Origin: Thauera propionica
GTDB lineage: Bacteria; Pseudomonadota; Gammaproteobacteria; Burkholderiales; Rhodocyclaceae
Assembly: GCF_002245655.1 (NCBI RefSeq)
Contig: NZ_NOIH01000002.1
Span: 145,174 to 209,173 of the forward strand
Length of the DNA stretch: 64,000 nt
Direction of reading: 5' to 3'
The stretch's first letter is position 1. Every line of letters starts with the position of its first letter. This document shows positions 10,561 through 19,751 of this stretch, one piece after another. A program made the position numbers and the translations under genes. Under the pieces are notes generated by a model. It had not been told where the DNA came from and did no database searches. It saw only the letters and a program-made list of their open reading frames with translations.

Positions 10561-11697
10561 TCAGGCGTCATCAGCGTAGCGGACGGCGATCTCGGCGAAG
10601 CGATCCTTCAAATCAAGGAAGGCATCCACCAGTTGCGGGTCGAAGTGCGAGCCGCGCCCATCGACGATCAGGGCCACGGCCTTTTCCAGCGGCCAGGGCG
10701 CCTTGTAGGGGCGCCGGCAGGTCAGCGCGTCGAACACGTCGGCCACCGCCATCAGCCGCGCTGCCAGGGGAATGGCGTCGCCGCGCAGGCCGTCGGGGTA
10801 GCCGCTGCCGTCCCAGCGTTCGTGGTGATGGGTGGCGATGTCGCGCGCGACCTCGAGGAAGGTGAAGTCCTCCGGCGCAGGCAGGTCCGCATGCTCGACC
10901 CGCTCGCCCACCACCCGCTTCACCGCGTCCACGATCGCGTCGCCGCCGATGCGGGCATGCGTCTTCATGATCTCGAACTCGTCCGGCGTCAGCTTGCCCG
11001 GCTTGAGCAGGATGTGGTCGGGGATACCGACCTTGCCGATGTCGTGCAGCGGCGCGGCCTTGGCGATGATCTGGCGAGCCTCCGGCGTGAGTGCGGCGGC
11101 GTAGTCGGGGTGCTCGCACAGATGCGCCATCAGCGTCTCGATGTAGGCGCGGGTACGGTGCAGATGGTTGCCGGTCTCGTTGTCGCGCACCTCGGCCAGC
11201 GCCGCCAGGCCGTAGAGCGTGACGTCCTTGATCAGTTCGTTGGTACGCATGCGGCGCGCGATCTCGGCCTCGAGCCAGTCGTTCTGGTCGCGCAGGCGGT
11301 CGCGCGCGTGCTTGAGCTCGAGCTGACTGCGCACGCGGGCAAGCAGGATCGCGGGCTTGAGCGGCTTGGTGACGTAGTCCACCGCGCCGAGCGCCAGTCC
11401 GTGCTCCTCATCCTCATCCGCATTCAGCGCGGTGACGAAGATGACCGGGATGTCGGCGGTTGCAGGATTGGCCCTGAGGCGGCGCATGACTTCGTAGCCG
11501 TCCATCTCCGGCATCATCACGTCGAGCAGGATCAGGTCGGGACGCGGCGCGCTGTCGGCGACGGCGAGCGCGCGCGCGCCGGAGTTGGCGACGCGCACCT
11601 GGTAGGTGTCGCGCAGCAGGTCGCCGACCACGCGCAGGTTCTCGGGCTTGTCGTCGACCACCAGGATGGTCGCGCGATCGGGGGCAAGCTCAGACAT
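10561..11697 (-). CDS. Response regulator with HD-GYP c-di-GMP phosphodiesterase output
   Basis: 378 residues. The receiver domain (residues 1-130) has the phospho-accepting Asp in DLILLDVMMPEMDGYEV and the conserved Lys in DYVTKPL. A coiled-coil linker leads to an HD-GYP domain with [40 protein letters not shown] and ADVFDALTCRRPYK, all metal and GYP residues intact. It should hydrolyse c-di-GMP to pGpG/GMP under control of phosphorylation. The start at 11697 overlaps the stop of the preceding HD-GYP gene by eight bases (ATGTCTGA), which points to coupled translation. The downstream hybrid kinase is the obvious phosphodonor. Confidence 0.92.
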   Translation of the reverse strand: MSELAPDRATILVVDDKPENLRVVGDLLRDTYQVRVANSGARALAVADSAPRPDLILLDVMMPEMDGYEVMRRLRANPATADIPVIFVTALNADEDEEHGLALGAVDYVTKPLKPAILLARVRSQLELKHARDRLRDQNDWLEAEIARRMRTNELIKDVTLYGLAALAEVRDNETGNHLHRTRAYIETLMAHLCEHPDYAAALTPEARQIIAKAAPLHDIGKVGIPDHILLKPGKLTPDEFEIMKTHARIGGDAIVDAVKRVVGERVEHADLPAPEDFTFLEVARDIATHHHERWDGSGYPDGLRGDAIPLAARLMAVADVFDALTCRRPYKAPWPLEKAVALIVDGRGSHFDPQLVDAFLDLKDRFAEIAVRYADDA

Positions 11698-12952
11698 GAT
11701 CGGCTCCTTCGGACTGGACGTCGCGGCTCGCGCCCGGCCGCGCGGCGCGCATGGCCTCGTCGATGAAGGCCGACAGCGTGGCGAAAACCGTGCGGTCGAT
11801 GCGGCCCTCGCCGGCGAGCTTCTGCAAGAAGGCCAGCGCCTCCTGCGCGCCCAGGCCGGCGCGGTAGGGACGATCCTGCACCATGGCCTGGAAGATGTCG
11901 GCCACGCGCAGGATGCGCGCCTCGATCGGCAAGGTGGCGGCATCGACGTGGAAGGGGTAGCCGCTGCCGCCGGGCTCCTCGTGGTGGTACGCCGCCCACG
12001 GCGCGATCTCCTCGAAGCCCTTGACGTTGCGCAGGATCTGGAAGGTCTCGAAGCTGTGGCTGTTGATGACGAGGCGCTCGGCCGGATCGAGCTTTCCAGG
12101 TTTGTCGAGGATCTCGTCGGGCACACGCAGCTTCCCCAGGTCGTGCAGCAGGGCGGCGATCTCGAGCTTGTCGACGTTGTCCGGCGCCACGCCGAGGCGC
12201 CGGGCCAGCAGGCAGGCGACGCCGGCCACGCCCAGCGAGTGTTCGGCGGTGAAGGGACTCTTGGCATCGACGATGCGCGAGAAGATGCGTGCAAGCTCGC
12301 GCAGGCTGCCCGTCGGCGCATTGCCTTCGCCGGCCAGCGCCAGGCGATCCTGCAGCGCAGCCTGGATCGAGCGCGGCTCGAGCCTGAGCCAGAAGGCCTC
12401 ACGCGCCGATGCCGTCAGGAAGGCGGCGACCAGCTCGGGCGCGAAGCGGCCACCGGCGTTGCGCGCGATCTCGTCGCGGATCTGGTGCATGTGCGGCAGC
12501 ACGCCGTTGCTTGCATAGTGCGGCGCCGCCAGCGCATCGACCCGGTCGACGAGGAAGATCAGGTTGGCCGCCCGCGCCACTGCCGGGTCCAGCCCCTTGT
12601 CCTGCAGCTGGCTCCAGTGCGTGTGGTGATAGCGCACCGGCACGGCCATCGCCGCCAGCGGCGCGTAGTCCTTCAGCAAGGCGTAGCCGGTCTCGGCATG
12701 CTGCTGCGAGCCCGCCCAGTCGAACTGCTCGACCAGATTGCGATGGATCCCGGTCGAGGACACGCCGATGTCGTGCAGCATGCCGAGGTCGAACAGGAAA
12801 TCCTGCTCCTGCCCGCCCAGGCCAAGCTCCGCCGCACACTCGGCCGCCATGATGCCGACGCGCTTGCCATGCGCGACATCGTCCACGCCGACCAGGTCGA
12901 GCGCATCGGACAGCGCGTAGATCACACTGCGAAGGTCGGTGTGGATGCTCAT
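11690..12952 (-). CDS. Tandem HD / HD-GYP domain protein
   Basis: 420 residues from an ATG at 12952 (MSIHTDLRSVIYALSDALD); the longer frame to 13042 is only an AT-rich leader. The N-terminal half is a degenerate HD domain that keeps LGMLHDIGVS and a later RYHHTHW. The C-terminal half is a more complete HD-GYP domain: ALLHDLGKLRVPDEILDKPG, INSHSFETFQIL, AYHHEEPGGSGYPF and ADIFQAMVQDRPYR. The second half probably binds or hydrolyses c-di-GMP while the first senses or regulates. It is first in the operon with the receiver-HD-GYP protein and the hybrid kinase. No secretion signal or membrane segment is seen. Confidence 0.85.
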   Translation of the reverse strand: MSIHTDLRSVIYALSDALDLVGVDDVAHGKRVGIMAAECAAELGLGGQEQDFLFDLGMLHDIGVSSTGIHRNLVEQFDWAGSQQHAETGYALLKDYAPLAAMAVPVRYHHTHWSQLQDKGLDPAVARAANLIFLVDRVDALAAPHYASNGVLPHMHQIRDEIARNAGGRFAPELVAAFLTASAREAFWLRLEPRSIQAALQDRLALAGEGNAPTGSLRELARIFSRIVDAKSPFTAEHSLGVAGVACLLARRLGVAPDNVDKLEIAALLHDLGKLRVPDEILDKPGKLDPAERLVINSHSFETFQILRNVKGFEEIAPWAAYHHEEPGGSGYPFHVDAATLPIEARILRVADIFQAMVQDRPYRAGLGAQEALAFLQKLAGEGRIDRTVFATLSAFIDEAMRAARPGASRDVQSEGADHV

Positions 12953-13101
12953 GGGCAGATCAGGCGGGTGATGACGATTCCCATTTTGCCGATTTTCCCG
13001 TTTTTCAGGGATTTTTGATCGAACTCTTGCGAACCCGATCACACTTTACTGCGATTTCCCCGGCGCCCTTTCGAGGGCCGAAGCATCGGCACAAACTCTG
13101 T

Positions 13102-13107
13102 GACAAT
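13102..13107 (+). promoter_or_regulatory. Candidate -10 element GACAAT for the GST gene
   Basis: GACAAT followed by a GC-rich stretch, 77 bp before the GST ATG, inside the AT-richer divergent region between the GST and HD-GYP genes. No -35 match is seen. Confidence 0.25.
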
Positions 13108-13183
13108 ACGGCCTGCACTGGCGGACGGCACCGCCGCAAACCTGCTGCGCCCACCAATCAGCCTTCACACGGAGACTCGCCCC

Positions 13184-13795
13184 ATGAAGCTGCTCGCCTC
13201 GCTCACCAGCCCCTACGCACGCAAGATCCGCGTCGTGCTCGCGGAGAAGAAGCTGCCGTTCGAACTCGTCGTCGATTCGCCGTGGGAAGCGAACACGCGC
13301 GTGCCGACGCTCAATCCGCTCGGCAAGGTCCCGGTGCTGGTCGCGGACGATGGCGAGGCCTTCTTCGATTCGCCGGTGATCGTCGGCTATCTCGAAACCC
13401 TCGGCGCCGAACCCTGGCTGCTGCCGGCCGAGCCGCTCGCGTGCGTGCGCGCCCGCCAGGCCGAGGCCCTGGCCGACGGCATCACCGACGCCGCCGTCAC
13501 CGCACTGCTGGAATCGCGCCGCCCGGATGGCGAGCGCAGCGCGCGCGAGATCGAACGCCAGCACGACAAGATCGAACGCGGGCTGGTCGAACTCGAGGCG
13601 CGGGTCGGCAGCCGGCGCGGCTTTGATGGCGCAACGCTGCAGATCGGCGATGTCGCCGCCGGCTGCGCACTCGGCTACCTCGACCTGCGCTTCCCGACGC
13701 TCGACTGGCGCGGCCGTCACCCCGCGCTGGCCACCTACGCCGCACGCCTGCTGGCACGACCGAGCTTCGTCGACACCACGCCGCCAGCGGGCTGA
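13184..13795 (+). CDS. Glutathione S-transferase family protein (YibF-like)
   Basis: 203 residues, starting at the ATG at 13184 with GGAGA nine bases upstream. The N-terminal thioredoxin-like domain has MKLLASLTSPYARKIR, in which the Ser of TSPYARK is the expected glutathione-contacting residue, then NPLGKVPVLV and the substrate-helix DSPVIVGYLE. The C-terminal all-helical domain ends with LRFPTLDWRGRHPAL. Length and motifs resemble E. coli YibF. The substrate is unknown. It is divergent from the c-di-GMP operon and followed by cutA. Confidence 0.88.
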   Translation: MKLLASLTSPYARKIRVVLAEKKLPFELVVDSPWEANTRVPTLNPLGKVPVLVADDGEAFFDSPVIVGYLETLGAEPWLLPAEPLACVRARQAEALADGITDAAVTALLESRRPDGERSAREIERQHDKIERGLVELEARVGSRRGFDGATLQIGDVAAGCALGYLDLRFPTLDWRGRHPALATYAARLLARPSFVDTTPPAG

Positions 13796-13870
13796 GACCG
13801 GCCGTATCGGCTGCCCCCCCCGCGCGTCGCCCAATTGATTCGGCGCAGGTCAAACGGCGGGCGACTCTGG

Positions 13871-13876
13871 GACAAT
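13871..13876 (+). promoter_or_regulatory. Candidate -10 element GACAAT for cutA
   Basis: GACAAT followed by CGCG, 31 bp before the cutA ATG; CGGAGA at 13891 is the ribosome site. There is no clear -35. Confidence 0.25.
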
Positions 13877-13901
13877 CGCGCTCTGTCTCCCGGAGACCGC
13901 C

Positions 13902-14228
13902 ATGGCCGATACGCTGCTTGTCCTGACCAACCTGCCCGACCGCGACAGCGCGGACGCGATGGCCGCTGCGCTCATCGAGGCGCGGCTCGCCGCCTGCGTG
14001 AACATCCTCGCGCCCTGCACCTCGGTCTATCGCTGGCAAGGCGCGGTCGAGACCACGACGGAGGTGCCGCTGCTGATCAAGACCACCGCCGGGCGCTACC
14101 CTGCGCTCGAGGCTGCGATCCGCGCCCGCCACCCCTACGAACTTCCCGAGATCGTCGCGGTCCCTGTGGTGCTGGGCTTGCCTGGTTATCTCGACTGGGT
14201 CGCGCGCGAGGTCACCACGGATGCCTGA
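13902..14228 (+). CDS. cutA: Divalent-cation tolerance protein CutA
   Basis: 108 residues, the normal CutA1 length. Conserved elements are the first strand VLTNLPDRDSADAMAAALIE, RLAACVNILAPCTSVYRW, TEVPLLIKTT and the C-terminal HPYELPEIVAVPV. CutA forms a very stable PII-like trimer in the cytoplasm and has been tied to divalent metal tolerance, but its molecular role is still debated. The stop overlaps the region just upstream of dsbD; cutA-dsbD adjacency is common in proteobacteria and the two probably share a transcript. Confidence 0.93.
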   Translation: MADTLLVLTNLPDRDSADAMAAALIEARLAACVNILAPCTSVYRWQGAVETTTEVPLLIKTTAGRYPALEAAIRARHPYELPEIVAVPVVLGLPGYLDWVAREVTTDA

Positions 14229-14262
14229 GCCCCGCCCTTCACTCCCCGCCACGAAGAACACG

Positions 14263-16107
14263 ATGCACCGCCTGCTGATCCTGCTTTCACTGCTCGCCAG
14301 CCTGCTGCTGCCGGGCCTGTCCCACGCCGACCCGATCGAACCCGAGAAGGCCTTCAAGCTGCGCGCCCAGGCACTGGATGCGCAGACGGTCGAGGTGGTC
14401 TTCGAAGTGGCCAAGGGCTACTACCTGTACGGCGACAAATTCCGCTTCGAGGCCGAGCCCGCCGACGTCAGCTTCGGCCCGGCGGAGAAGCCGGCGGGCA
14501 AGACGCACAAGGATGACTTCTTCGGCAACGTGGAAACCCACCGCGGCGAGTTGCGCATCCTGCTGCCGGTGCAGGCGCCGGCGGGCGTGACGCGTTTCGA
14601 ACTGATCGCGACCAGCCAGGGCTGCTGGGATGGCGGCATCTGCTATCCGCCGACGGCGCAGACCGCAGCGATCGACCTCACCGCGCCGCCGAAGAAGGCT
14701 GGCGGCGGCTTCCTCGACAAGGTCATGGGCGGGGGCTTTTCTGCGTCAGTGTCCAGCCCGGCCTCGCCCTCCGCGCCGGTCGCCGACGCCAGCCCGGAAT
14801 CCGGCAGCGCCGTCTCCAGCGACGAAACGGGCGACATCGCGCGCCTGCTGTCCGGCGCCAGCGTGCCGCTGATCCTGCTGAGCTTCTTCGGCTTCGGCCT
14901 GCTGCTGGCCTTCACCCCCTGCACCTTCCCGATGATCCCGATCCTGTCGGGCATCATCGTCGGCCAGGGCCACAAGGTCTCGCACATGCGCGCCTTCGTG
15001 CTGTCGCTGGCCTACGTGCTGGGCATGGCCGTCACCTACGCGCTGGCCGGCGTCGCGGCAGGGCTGTCGGGCACGATGCTGACCGCGGCGCTGCAGAACG
15101 TGTGGGTGCTGTCGGTATTCGCGCTCGTCTTCGTGCTGCTGTCGCTGTCGATGTTCGGCTTCTACGAGCTGCAGTTGCCGTCGTCCTTGCAGAGCAAGCT
15201 GGCCGACACCGCCAGCCACAACAAGGGCGGCAGCCTGGGCGGCGTGACCATGATGGGCGTGCTGTCGGCACTCATCGTCGGCCCCTGCGTGGCCGCGCCG
15301 CTGGCTGGCGCCCTGCTCTACATCGCCCAGACCGGCGATGCGGTGCTGGGCGGCTGGGCGCTGTTCGTGATGGCGCTGGGCATGGGCGCGCCACTGCTGG
15401 CGGTGGGCGTGGCCTCGCGCAGCCTGCTGCCCAAGGTCGGGCCGTGGATGGAAGGCGTCAAGAAAGCCTTCGGCGTGATGCTGCTGGCGGTCGCACTGTG
15501 GATGATCACGCCGGTGATCCCGCCGCTGGCGATGATGCTGGGCTGGGCGGCGCTGCTGCTGTTCTCGGCCATCTTCCTGCACGCCATCGATCCGCTGCCG
15601 CCGCAGGCCAAAGGCTGGCAGCGCTTCTGGAAGGGCGTCGGGGTCGTGCTGCTGCTTTCGGGCGCGGCGATCCTGGTCGGTGCGCTGGCCGGCTCGCGCG
15701 ATCCGCTGCAGCCGCTGTCGATCCTGCGCGCCCAGGCCGCCGCACCGGTGAACGTGCCGCAGTTCGAGAAGGTGAATTCCGTCGCCGAGCTTGATGCGCG
15801 ACTCGCCGCCACCGACCGCCCGGTGATGCTCGACTTCTATGCCGACTGGTGCGTGTCCTGCAAGGAGATGGAGCGCTTCACCTTCAGCGACGCGCGCGTG
15901 GCCGAACGGATGGGGCAGATGCTGCTGCTCAAGGCCGACGTCACCGCCAACGAGGACGAACACAAGGCACTGCTCAAGCGCTTCGGCCTGTTCGGCCCGC
16001 CGGGCATCATCTTCTTCGACGCCGAGGGCCAGGAGCGCGAAGGGATGCGGGTCGTGGGCTTCATGAAGGCGGAGCCGTTCGCGACGGTGCTGGATCGGGC
16101 GCTCTGA
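14263..16107 (+). CDS. dsbD: Thiol:disulfide interchange protein DsbD
   Basis: 614 residues. I choose the ATG at 14263 because it gives a clean signal peptide (MHRLLILLSLLASLLL, cleaved near SHA-DP); an in-frame ATG at 14221 overlaps the cutA stop. The periplasmic alpha domain has the redox cysteines in SQGCWDGGICYPP. The membrane beta domain (about eight helices) has FTPCTFPMIPI and LIVGPCVAAPLAG. The C-terminal periplasmic gamma domain is thioredoxin-like with DFYADWCVSCKEME. All three cysteine pairs are present, so electron transfer from cytoplasmic thioredoxin to periplasmic acceptors such as DsbC and cytochrome-maturation proteins should work. Confidence 0.95.
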   Translation: MHRLLILLSLLASLLLPGLSHADPIEPEKAFKLRAQALDAQTVEVVFEVAKGYYLYGDKFRFEAEPADVSFGPAEKPAGKTHKDDFFGNVETHRGELRILLPVQAPAGVTRFELIATSQGCWDGGICYPPTAQTAAIDLTAPPKKAGGGFLDKVMGGGFSASVSSPASPSAPVADASPESGSAVSSDETGDIARLLSGASVPLILLSFFGFGLLLAFTPCTFPMIPILSGIIVGQGHKVSHMRAFVLSLAYVLGMAVTYALAGVAAGLSGTMLTAALQNVWVLSVFALVFVLLSLSMFGFYELQLPSSLQSKLADTASHNKGGSLGGVTMMGVLSALIVGPCVAAPLAGALLYIAQTGDAVLGGWALFVMALGMGAPLLAVGVASRSLLPKVGPWMEGVKKAFGVMLLAVALWMITPVIPPLAMMLGWAALLLFSAIFLHAIDPLPPQAKGWQRFWKGVGVVLLLSGAAILVGALAGSRDPLQPLSILRAQAAAPVNVPQFEKVNSVAELDARLAATDRPVMLDFYADWCVSCKEMERFTFSDARVAERMGQMLLLKADVTANEDEHKALLKRFGLFGPPGIIFFDAEGQEREGMRVVGFMKAEPFATVLDRAL

Positions 16108-16128
16108 GCGAGGGCGGGGTTTTTCCCC

Positions 16129-16134
16129 TACAAT
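16129..16134 (+). promoter_or_regulatory. Candidate -10 element TACAAT for the riboflavin operon
   Basis: TACAAT followed by CCCGCC, 32 bp before the ribE ATG and just after the dsbD stop. There is no clear -35. The leader is too short to hold an FMN riboswitch. Confidence 0.35.
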
Positions 16135-16165
16135 CCCGCCTTTCCCCTTTCGGTTCAAACCCTTC

Positions 16166-16780
16166 ATGTTCTCCGGCATCGTCGCGGCCGTCGGCCGCAT
16201 CGAACATATCGAGCCGCTCGCGGATGGCATCCGCCTCACCGTCGACACCAACGGCCTCGACCTGTCCGACGTCATCGTCGGCGACAGCGTCGCGCACAGC
16301 GGCGTGTGCCTGACCGTGGTCGAGATGAACGGCCTCAGGCTCAAGTACGACGTCTCGCGCGAGACGCTGAACTGCACCGTGGGCCTCGACGCGGTGGGCA
16401 ACGAGGTGAACCTGGAGAAGGCGCTGCGCCTGGCCGACCGCCTGGGCGGGCATCTGGTCACCGGCCACGTCGACGGCGTGGGCGAGGTCGTGAAGTTCGC
16501 CCCTGTGGGCGAGAGCCACGAGCTGGTGATCCGCGCCCCGGCAGCCATCGCCGGCTACATCGCGAAGAAGGGCTCGATCACCGTCAATGGCGTCAGCCTC
16601 ACGGTGAATCGCGTCGAGGGCCGCGACTTCTGGATCAACCTGATCCCGCACACCGTGGCGATGACCAACCTCAAGCACCTGCAGGCTGGCAGCAAGGTCA
16701 ATCTCGAGATCGACCTCATCGCGCGCTACGTCGAGCGCATGCTCGCCTGGCGCAGCGAGGAAGCGGCCGCGCAGGGCTGA
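16166..16780 (+). CDS. ribE: Riboflavin synthase alpha subunit
   Basis: 204 residues. It opens with the typical MFSGIVAAVG and contains two lumazine-binding repeats (about 1-97 and 98-195). Visible signatures are VGDSVAHSGVCLTVVE, LGGHLVTGHVDGVG, KGSITVNGVSLTVN and FWINLIPHTVAMTNL. The enzyme dismutates two 6,7-dimethyl-8-ribityllumazine molecules to riboflavin and the pyrimidinedione. It is first in ribE-ribBA-ribH-nusB; ribBA follows after 60 bp. Confidence 0.95.
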   Translation: MFSGIVAAVGRIEHIEPLADGIRLTVDTNGLDLSDVIVGDSVAHSGVCLTVVEMNGLRLKYDVSRETLNCTVGLDAVGNEVNLEKALRLADRLGGHLVTGHVDGVGEVVKFAPVGESHELVIRAPAAIAGYIAKKGSITVNGVSLTVNRVEGRDFWINLIPHTVAMTNLKHLQAGSKVNLEIDLIARYVERMLAWRSEEAAAQG

Positions 16781-16840
16781 ACCACGCACACCGCAACGGG
16801 TCGTCAGAACGCCCGCAAGAACATCGACAAAGGACACAGC

Positions 16841-17929
16841 ATGAGCGCACTCGCGCCGATTACCGAGATCATCGCCGACATCAAGGCCGGCCGCATGGTC
16901 ATCCTGGTGGACGAGGAAGACCGCGAGAACGAGGGCGACCTCGTGATGGCGGCCGAATTCGTCACGCCGGAAGCAATCAACTTCATGGCCAAGCACGGCC
17001 GCGGCCTGATCTGCCTGACGCTCACCGACGAGCGCTGCCGCCAGCTCGGCCTGCAGCAGATGGTGCGCGACAACCGCACCCCGCACGGCACCGCTTTCAC
17101 GGTGTCGATCGAGGCTGCCACCGGCGTCACCACCGGCATCTCAGCCCACGACCGCGCACGCACCGTGCAGGTGGCCGTCGGCCGCCACGCCAAGCCCGAG
17201 GACATCGTCACCCCCGGCCACATCTTCCCGCTCACCGCGCAGAAAGGCGGCGTGCTGATCCGCGCCGGCCACACCGAGGCCGGTTGCGATCTTTCACATC
17301 TCGCCGGGCTGGAGCCGGCCGCGGTGATCTGCGAGATCCTCAAGGACGACGGCACCATGGCGCGCCTGCCCGATCTCATCGAGTTCGGCAAGGCGCACGG
17401 CCTCAAGATCGGCGCCATCCGCGACCTGATCGAATACCGCGCCGCCACCGAGCATCTGGTCGAGAAGGTCAGCGAGAAGGAGGTCGACACCGCGCACGGC
17501 CGCTTCACGCTGTCGGCCTTCGAGGACAAGACCTCGGGCGACGTGCATTTCGCCCTGTCGCGGGGCGATATCGTGCCCGGGCGCGAGACCCTGGTGCGGG
17601 TGCATGAGCCGATCTCGGTGGTCGACTTCCTCGACCCGGCGAGCGGCCGCCACAGCTTCCCGGTGAACGACTCGCTGGCGACCCTTGCGGCGGCCGAAGC
17701 CGGCGTGATGGTGCTGCTCTACCGCCCGATGTCGGGCCGCGAGCTGCTCGCCAACCTCAACGGCACCCAGGACCGCCCGGTGAAGTGGGACGCGCGCCTG
17801 TTCGGCGTCGGCGCGCAGATCCTGCGCACGCTGAACGTCGGCAAGATGCGTCTGCTCGCCAGTCCGCGCAAGATTCCGAGCATGACCGGCTTCGGGCTCG
17901 AAATCACCGGCTTCGTCGACAAGAACTGA
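16841..17929 (+). CDS. ribBA: 3,4-dihydroxy-2-butanone-4-phosphate synthase with degenerate GTP-cyclohydrolase-II domain
   Basis: 362 residues, ATG at 16841 with AAAGGACA upstream. Residues 1-200 form an intact DHBP synthase: [17 protein letters not shown] (acidic metal site), [13 protein letters not shown] and [10 protein letters not shown]. Residues from about 207 align with GTP cyclohydrolase II but lack its zinc cysteines: the expected ECLTGD...CDC segment is replaced by [15 protein letters not shown]. So the second domain is probably not a working cyclohydrolase, and a separate ribA should exist elsewhere. This RibB-plus-degenerate-RibA form is common in proteobacteria. It sits between ribE and ribH. 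Confidence 0.92.
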   Translation: MSALAPITEIIADIKAGRMVILVDEEDRENEGDLVMAAEFVTPEAINFMAKHGRGLICLTLTDERCRQLGLQQMVRDNRTPHGTAFTVSIEAATGVTTGISAHDRARTVQVAVGRHAKPEDIVTPGHIFPLTAQKGGVLIRAGHTEAGCDLSHLAGLEPAAVICEILKDDGTMARLPDLIEFGKAHGLKIGAIRDLIEYRAATEHLVEKVSEKEVDTAHGRFTLSAFEDKTSGDVHFALSRGDIVPGRETLVRVHEPISVVDFLDPASGRHSFPVNDSLATLAAAEAGVMVLLYRPMSGRELLANLNGTQDRPVKWDARLFGVGAQILRTLNVGKMRLLASPRKIPSMTGFGLEITGFVDKN

Positions 17930-17948
17930 CCGAATCACAGAGAACCGC

Positions 17949-18452
17949 ATGCAACGCAACCAACCCGAAAACGCCCGCCAGGGCGCCCGCTACGACGGCA
18001 TTGACGAGATCGACCCAAACTTCGCCGGTGCCGGTGTGCGCGTCGGCATCGTCATGGCGCGCTTCAACCTCGACATCTGCGAAGGCCTGCTGTCGGCCTG
18101 CACCGACGAGCTGCTGCAGCTCGGCGTCGCGCGCAGCGACATCCGCATCGTCACCGTGCCGGGCGCGCTGGAGATCCCGCTGGTGCTGCAGACCATGGCG
18201 AAGAGCGGCAAGTACGACGCACTGGTGGCGCTCGGCGCGGTGATCCGCGGCGAGACCTACCACTTCGAACTGGTCTCGAACGAGATGGGCGCGGGCGTGA
18301 CCCGTGTCGGTCTCGACACCGGCCTGCCGATCGCCAACGGCGTGCTGACGACCGAAGATGACGACCAGGCGATCGCGCGCATGCGCGAGAAGGGCGCCGA
18401 CTGCGCCCGCGCCGCCGTGGAAATGGCCAACCTGCTGAAGGTGGTGCGATGA
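17949..18452 (+). CDS. ribH: 6,7-dimethyl-8-ribityllumazine synthase
   Basis: 167 residues. Core motifs are [16 protein letters not shown] (aromatic/substrate strand), [26 protein letters not shown] and [11 protein letters not shown]. It condenses the ribityl pyrimidinedione with dihydroxybutanone phosphate to make the lumazine used by RibE. It is 19 bp after ribBA and its stop overlaps the nusB start by four bases (ATGA). The ~25-residue N-terminal extension is poorly conserved. Confidence 0.95.
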   Translation: MQRNQPENARQGARYDGIDEIDPNFAGAGVRVGIVMARFNLDICEGLLSACTDELLQLGVARSDIRIVTVPGALEIPLVLQTMAKSGKYDALVALGAVIRGETYHFELVSNEMGAGVTRVGLDTGLPIANGVLTTEDDDQAIARMREKGADCARAAVEMANLLKVVR

Positions 18453-18952
18453 GCGACATGGACAACACCAGCCCGGCGCCCGAAGGCGCCGGCACCCCCA
18501 ACCCGACGAGCAAGATGGCACGCCGCCGCGCGCGCGAACTCGCGCTGCAGGGCGTCTACCAGTGGCTGCTGTCGGGCAACACGATGGCCACCGTGCAGCG
18601 CCACCTCGAATCGGAAAGCGAGAGCCTCGACAAGACCGACCGCGAGCTCTTCGTCAGCCTGCTGCGCGGCGCCATCGGCAGTGCCGACGAGTTGCGCGGC
18701 TGCTTCGAGCCGCTGCTGTCGCGTCCGGTGGTCGAGCTGTCGCCGATCGAGCACGCGATCCTGCTGCTGGGCACGCACGAGCTGCGCCACAACATCGACA
18801 CGCCCTACCGCGTGGTGATCAACGAGGCCATCGAACTGGCGAAGGGCTACGGCGGCACCGACGGCCACAAGTTCGTCAACGGCGTGCTCGACAAGCTCGC
18901 CGCCCGCCTGCGCCCCGAGGAGGTCGCCGCGGCCCGTGCCGGCCGCAGCTGA
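18449..18952 (+). CDS. nusB: Transcription antitermination factor NusB
   Basis: 167 residues. After a 20-residue Pro/Ser tail it has [19 protein letters not shown], then [48 protein letters not shown] and [11 protein letters not shown], all typical of NusB. It binds boxA RNA with NusE/S10 during rRNA antitermination. ribH-nusB coupling is standard in proteobacteria. The common next gene thiL is absent; a convergent lipoprotein gene follows after 9 bp. Confidence 0.95.
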   Translation: MSDMDNTSPAPEGAGTPNPTSKMARRRARELALQGVYQWLLSGNTMATVQRHLESESESLDKTDRELFVSLLRGAIGSADELRGCFEPLLSRPVVELSPIEHAILLLGTHELRHNIDTPYRVVINEAIELAKGYGGTDGHKFVNGVLDKLAARLRPEEVAAARAGRS

Positions 18953-18961
18953 ACCGCGCGC

Positions 18962-19636
18962 CTACTGTCGCGGCGCCGGAGTGGCGGTGCCGCGCACCAG
19001 CCGCACATTGACGTAGTCGGTGTGCGTGCCGATGCCAGTCGCGCCGTTGTAGAAGGACACGCCCCAGGCCGCGAAGCGGTAGCGCTCGTCCGGCGTCGCC
19101 GACCAGTACTTGTGCGCAGGCGCGTTCGGGAACACCGTGACGAGCAGCGTCGGGGCACGGAAACCGCCCTCGCAGCTCCCCGGCACGCCGTCGGGGTCCG
19201 GCGCCCGGCGCATGCCCGAACTGCAGTAGATCAGTCCCGCCAGTTCATCGCGGGTGGGCAGGCGCCAGTCGGCGTGGCCGGCAAAGACCATCTCCTCCCC
19301 CGCCTTCTGCGCCTTGTCCCAGCTCATCAGCGTCGATTCGCCGGCGCACACGCCGCCCTGCCAGGCCTGGCCGACCGTGCAGCGCATCCAGGTCAGGCCG
19401 GTCGTCCCATCCACCGCCGTCCCATCCTCGCGCAGCTCGAAACGCGCGGTGAAGGTCTGCTCACGCTCATCCACACCCCGCAGCGCCTGCTGATGCGTCG
19501 CTTCGGCCGCAGCCAGCATCTCTGGCGAAACAAACCCGGGCGCGGTCGACGGTGCATCGGAACTACAGGCAGCGAGCAAGCCCGCGGCCAGCGCGGCAGT
19601 CAGGACGGAAAGACGGGAGTTCTGGAACAGGGGCAT
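18962..19636 (-). CDS. DUF1566 (Lcl-like) lipoprotein
   Basis: 224 residues from an ATG at 19636 with GGAGAA upstream; the frame continues to 19747 but this start gives a clean lipoprotein signal (LLAAC, Cys24). The mature part has the DUF1566/Lcl C-terminal pattern: TGLTWMRCTVGQAW, ADWRLPTRDELAGLI, FPNAPAHKYWSATPDE and VRLVRG. It is probably an envelope lipoprotein. Members of this family carry a collagen-binding-like or sulfatase-modifier-like fold with unknown ligands. It is convergent with nusB and 115 bp downstream of another lipoprotein gene. Confidence 0.75.
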   Translation of the reverse strand: MPLFQNSRLSVLTAALAAGLLAACSSDAPSTAPGFVSPEMLAAAEATHQQALRGVDEREQTFTARFELREDGTAVDGTTGLTWMRCTVGQAWQGGVCAGESTLMSWDKAQKAGEEMVFAGHADWRLPTRDELAGLIYCSSGMRRAPDPDGVPGSCEGGFRAPTLLVTVFPNAPAHKYWSATPDERYRFAAWGVSFYNGATGIGTHTDYVNVRLVRGTATPAPRQ

Positions 19637-19751
19637 TGCTTCTCCATCGGCCGCCTCACGAGTGCGGGTGGCATTGGATTGGGGCGCACAGCGCCGGGCA
19701 GGCGATCGTACGCGGAATCGTGGCAAAGCGGGGCGGTGGAACGTCAAGGCA

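Noticed and set aside
16108..16165. FMN riboswitch before the riboflavin genes
   Set aside because: The region is only 58 bases and lacks the RFN-element helices; the gap before ribBA (60 bases) also lacks them.
14746..16548. 600-codon minus-strand frame opposite dsbD and ribE
   Set aside because: Antisense shadow of clear genes.
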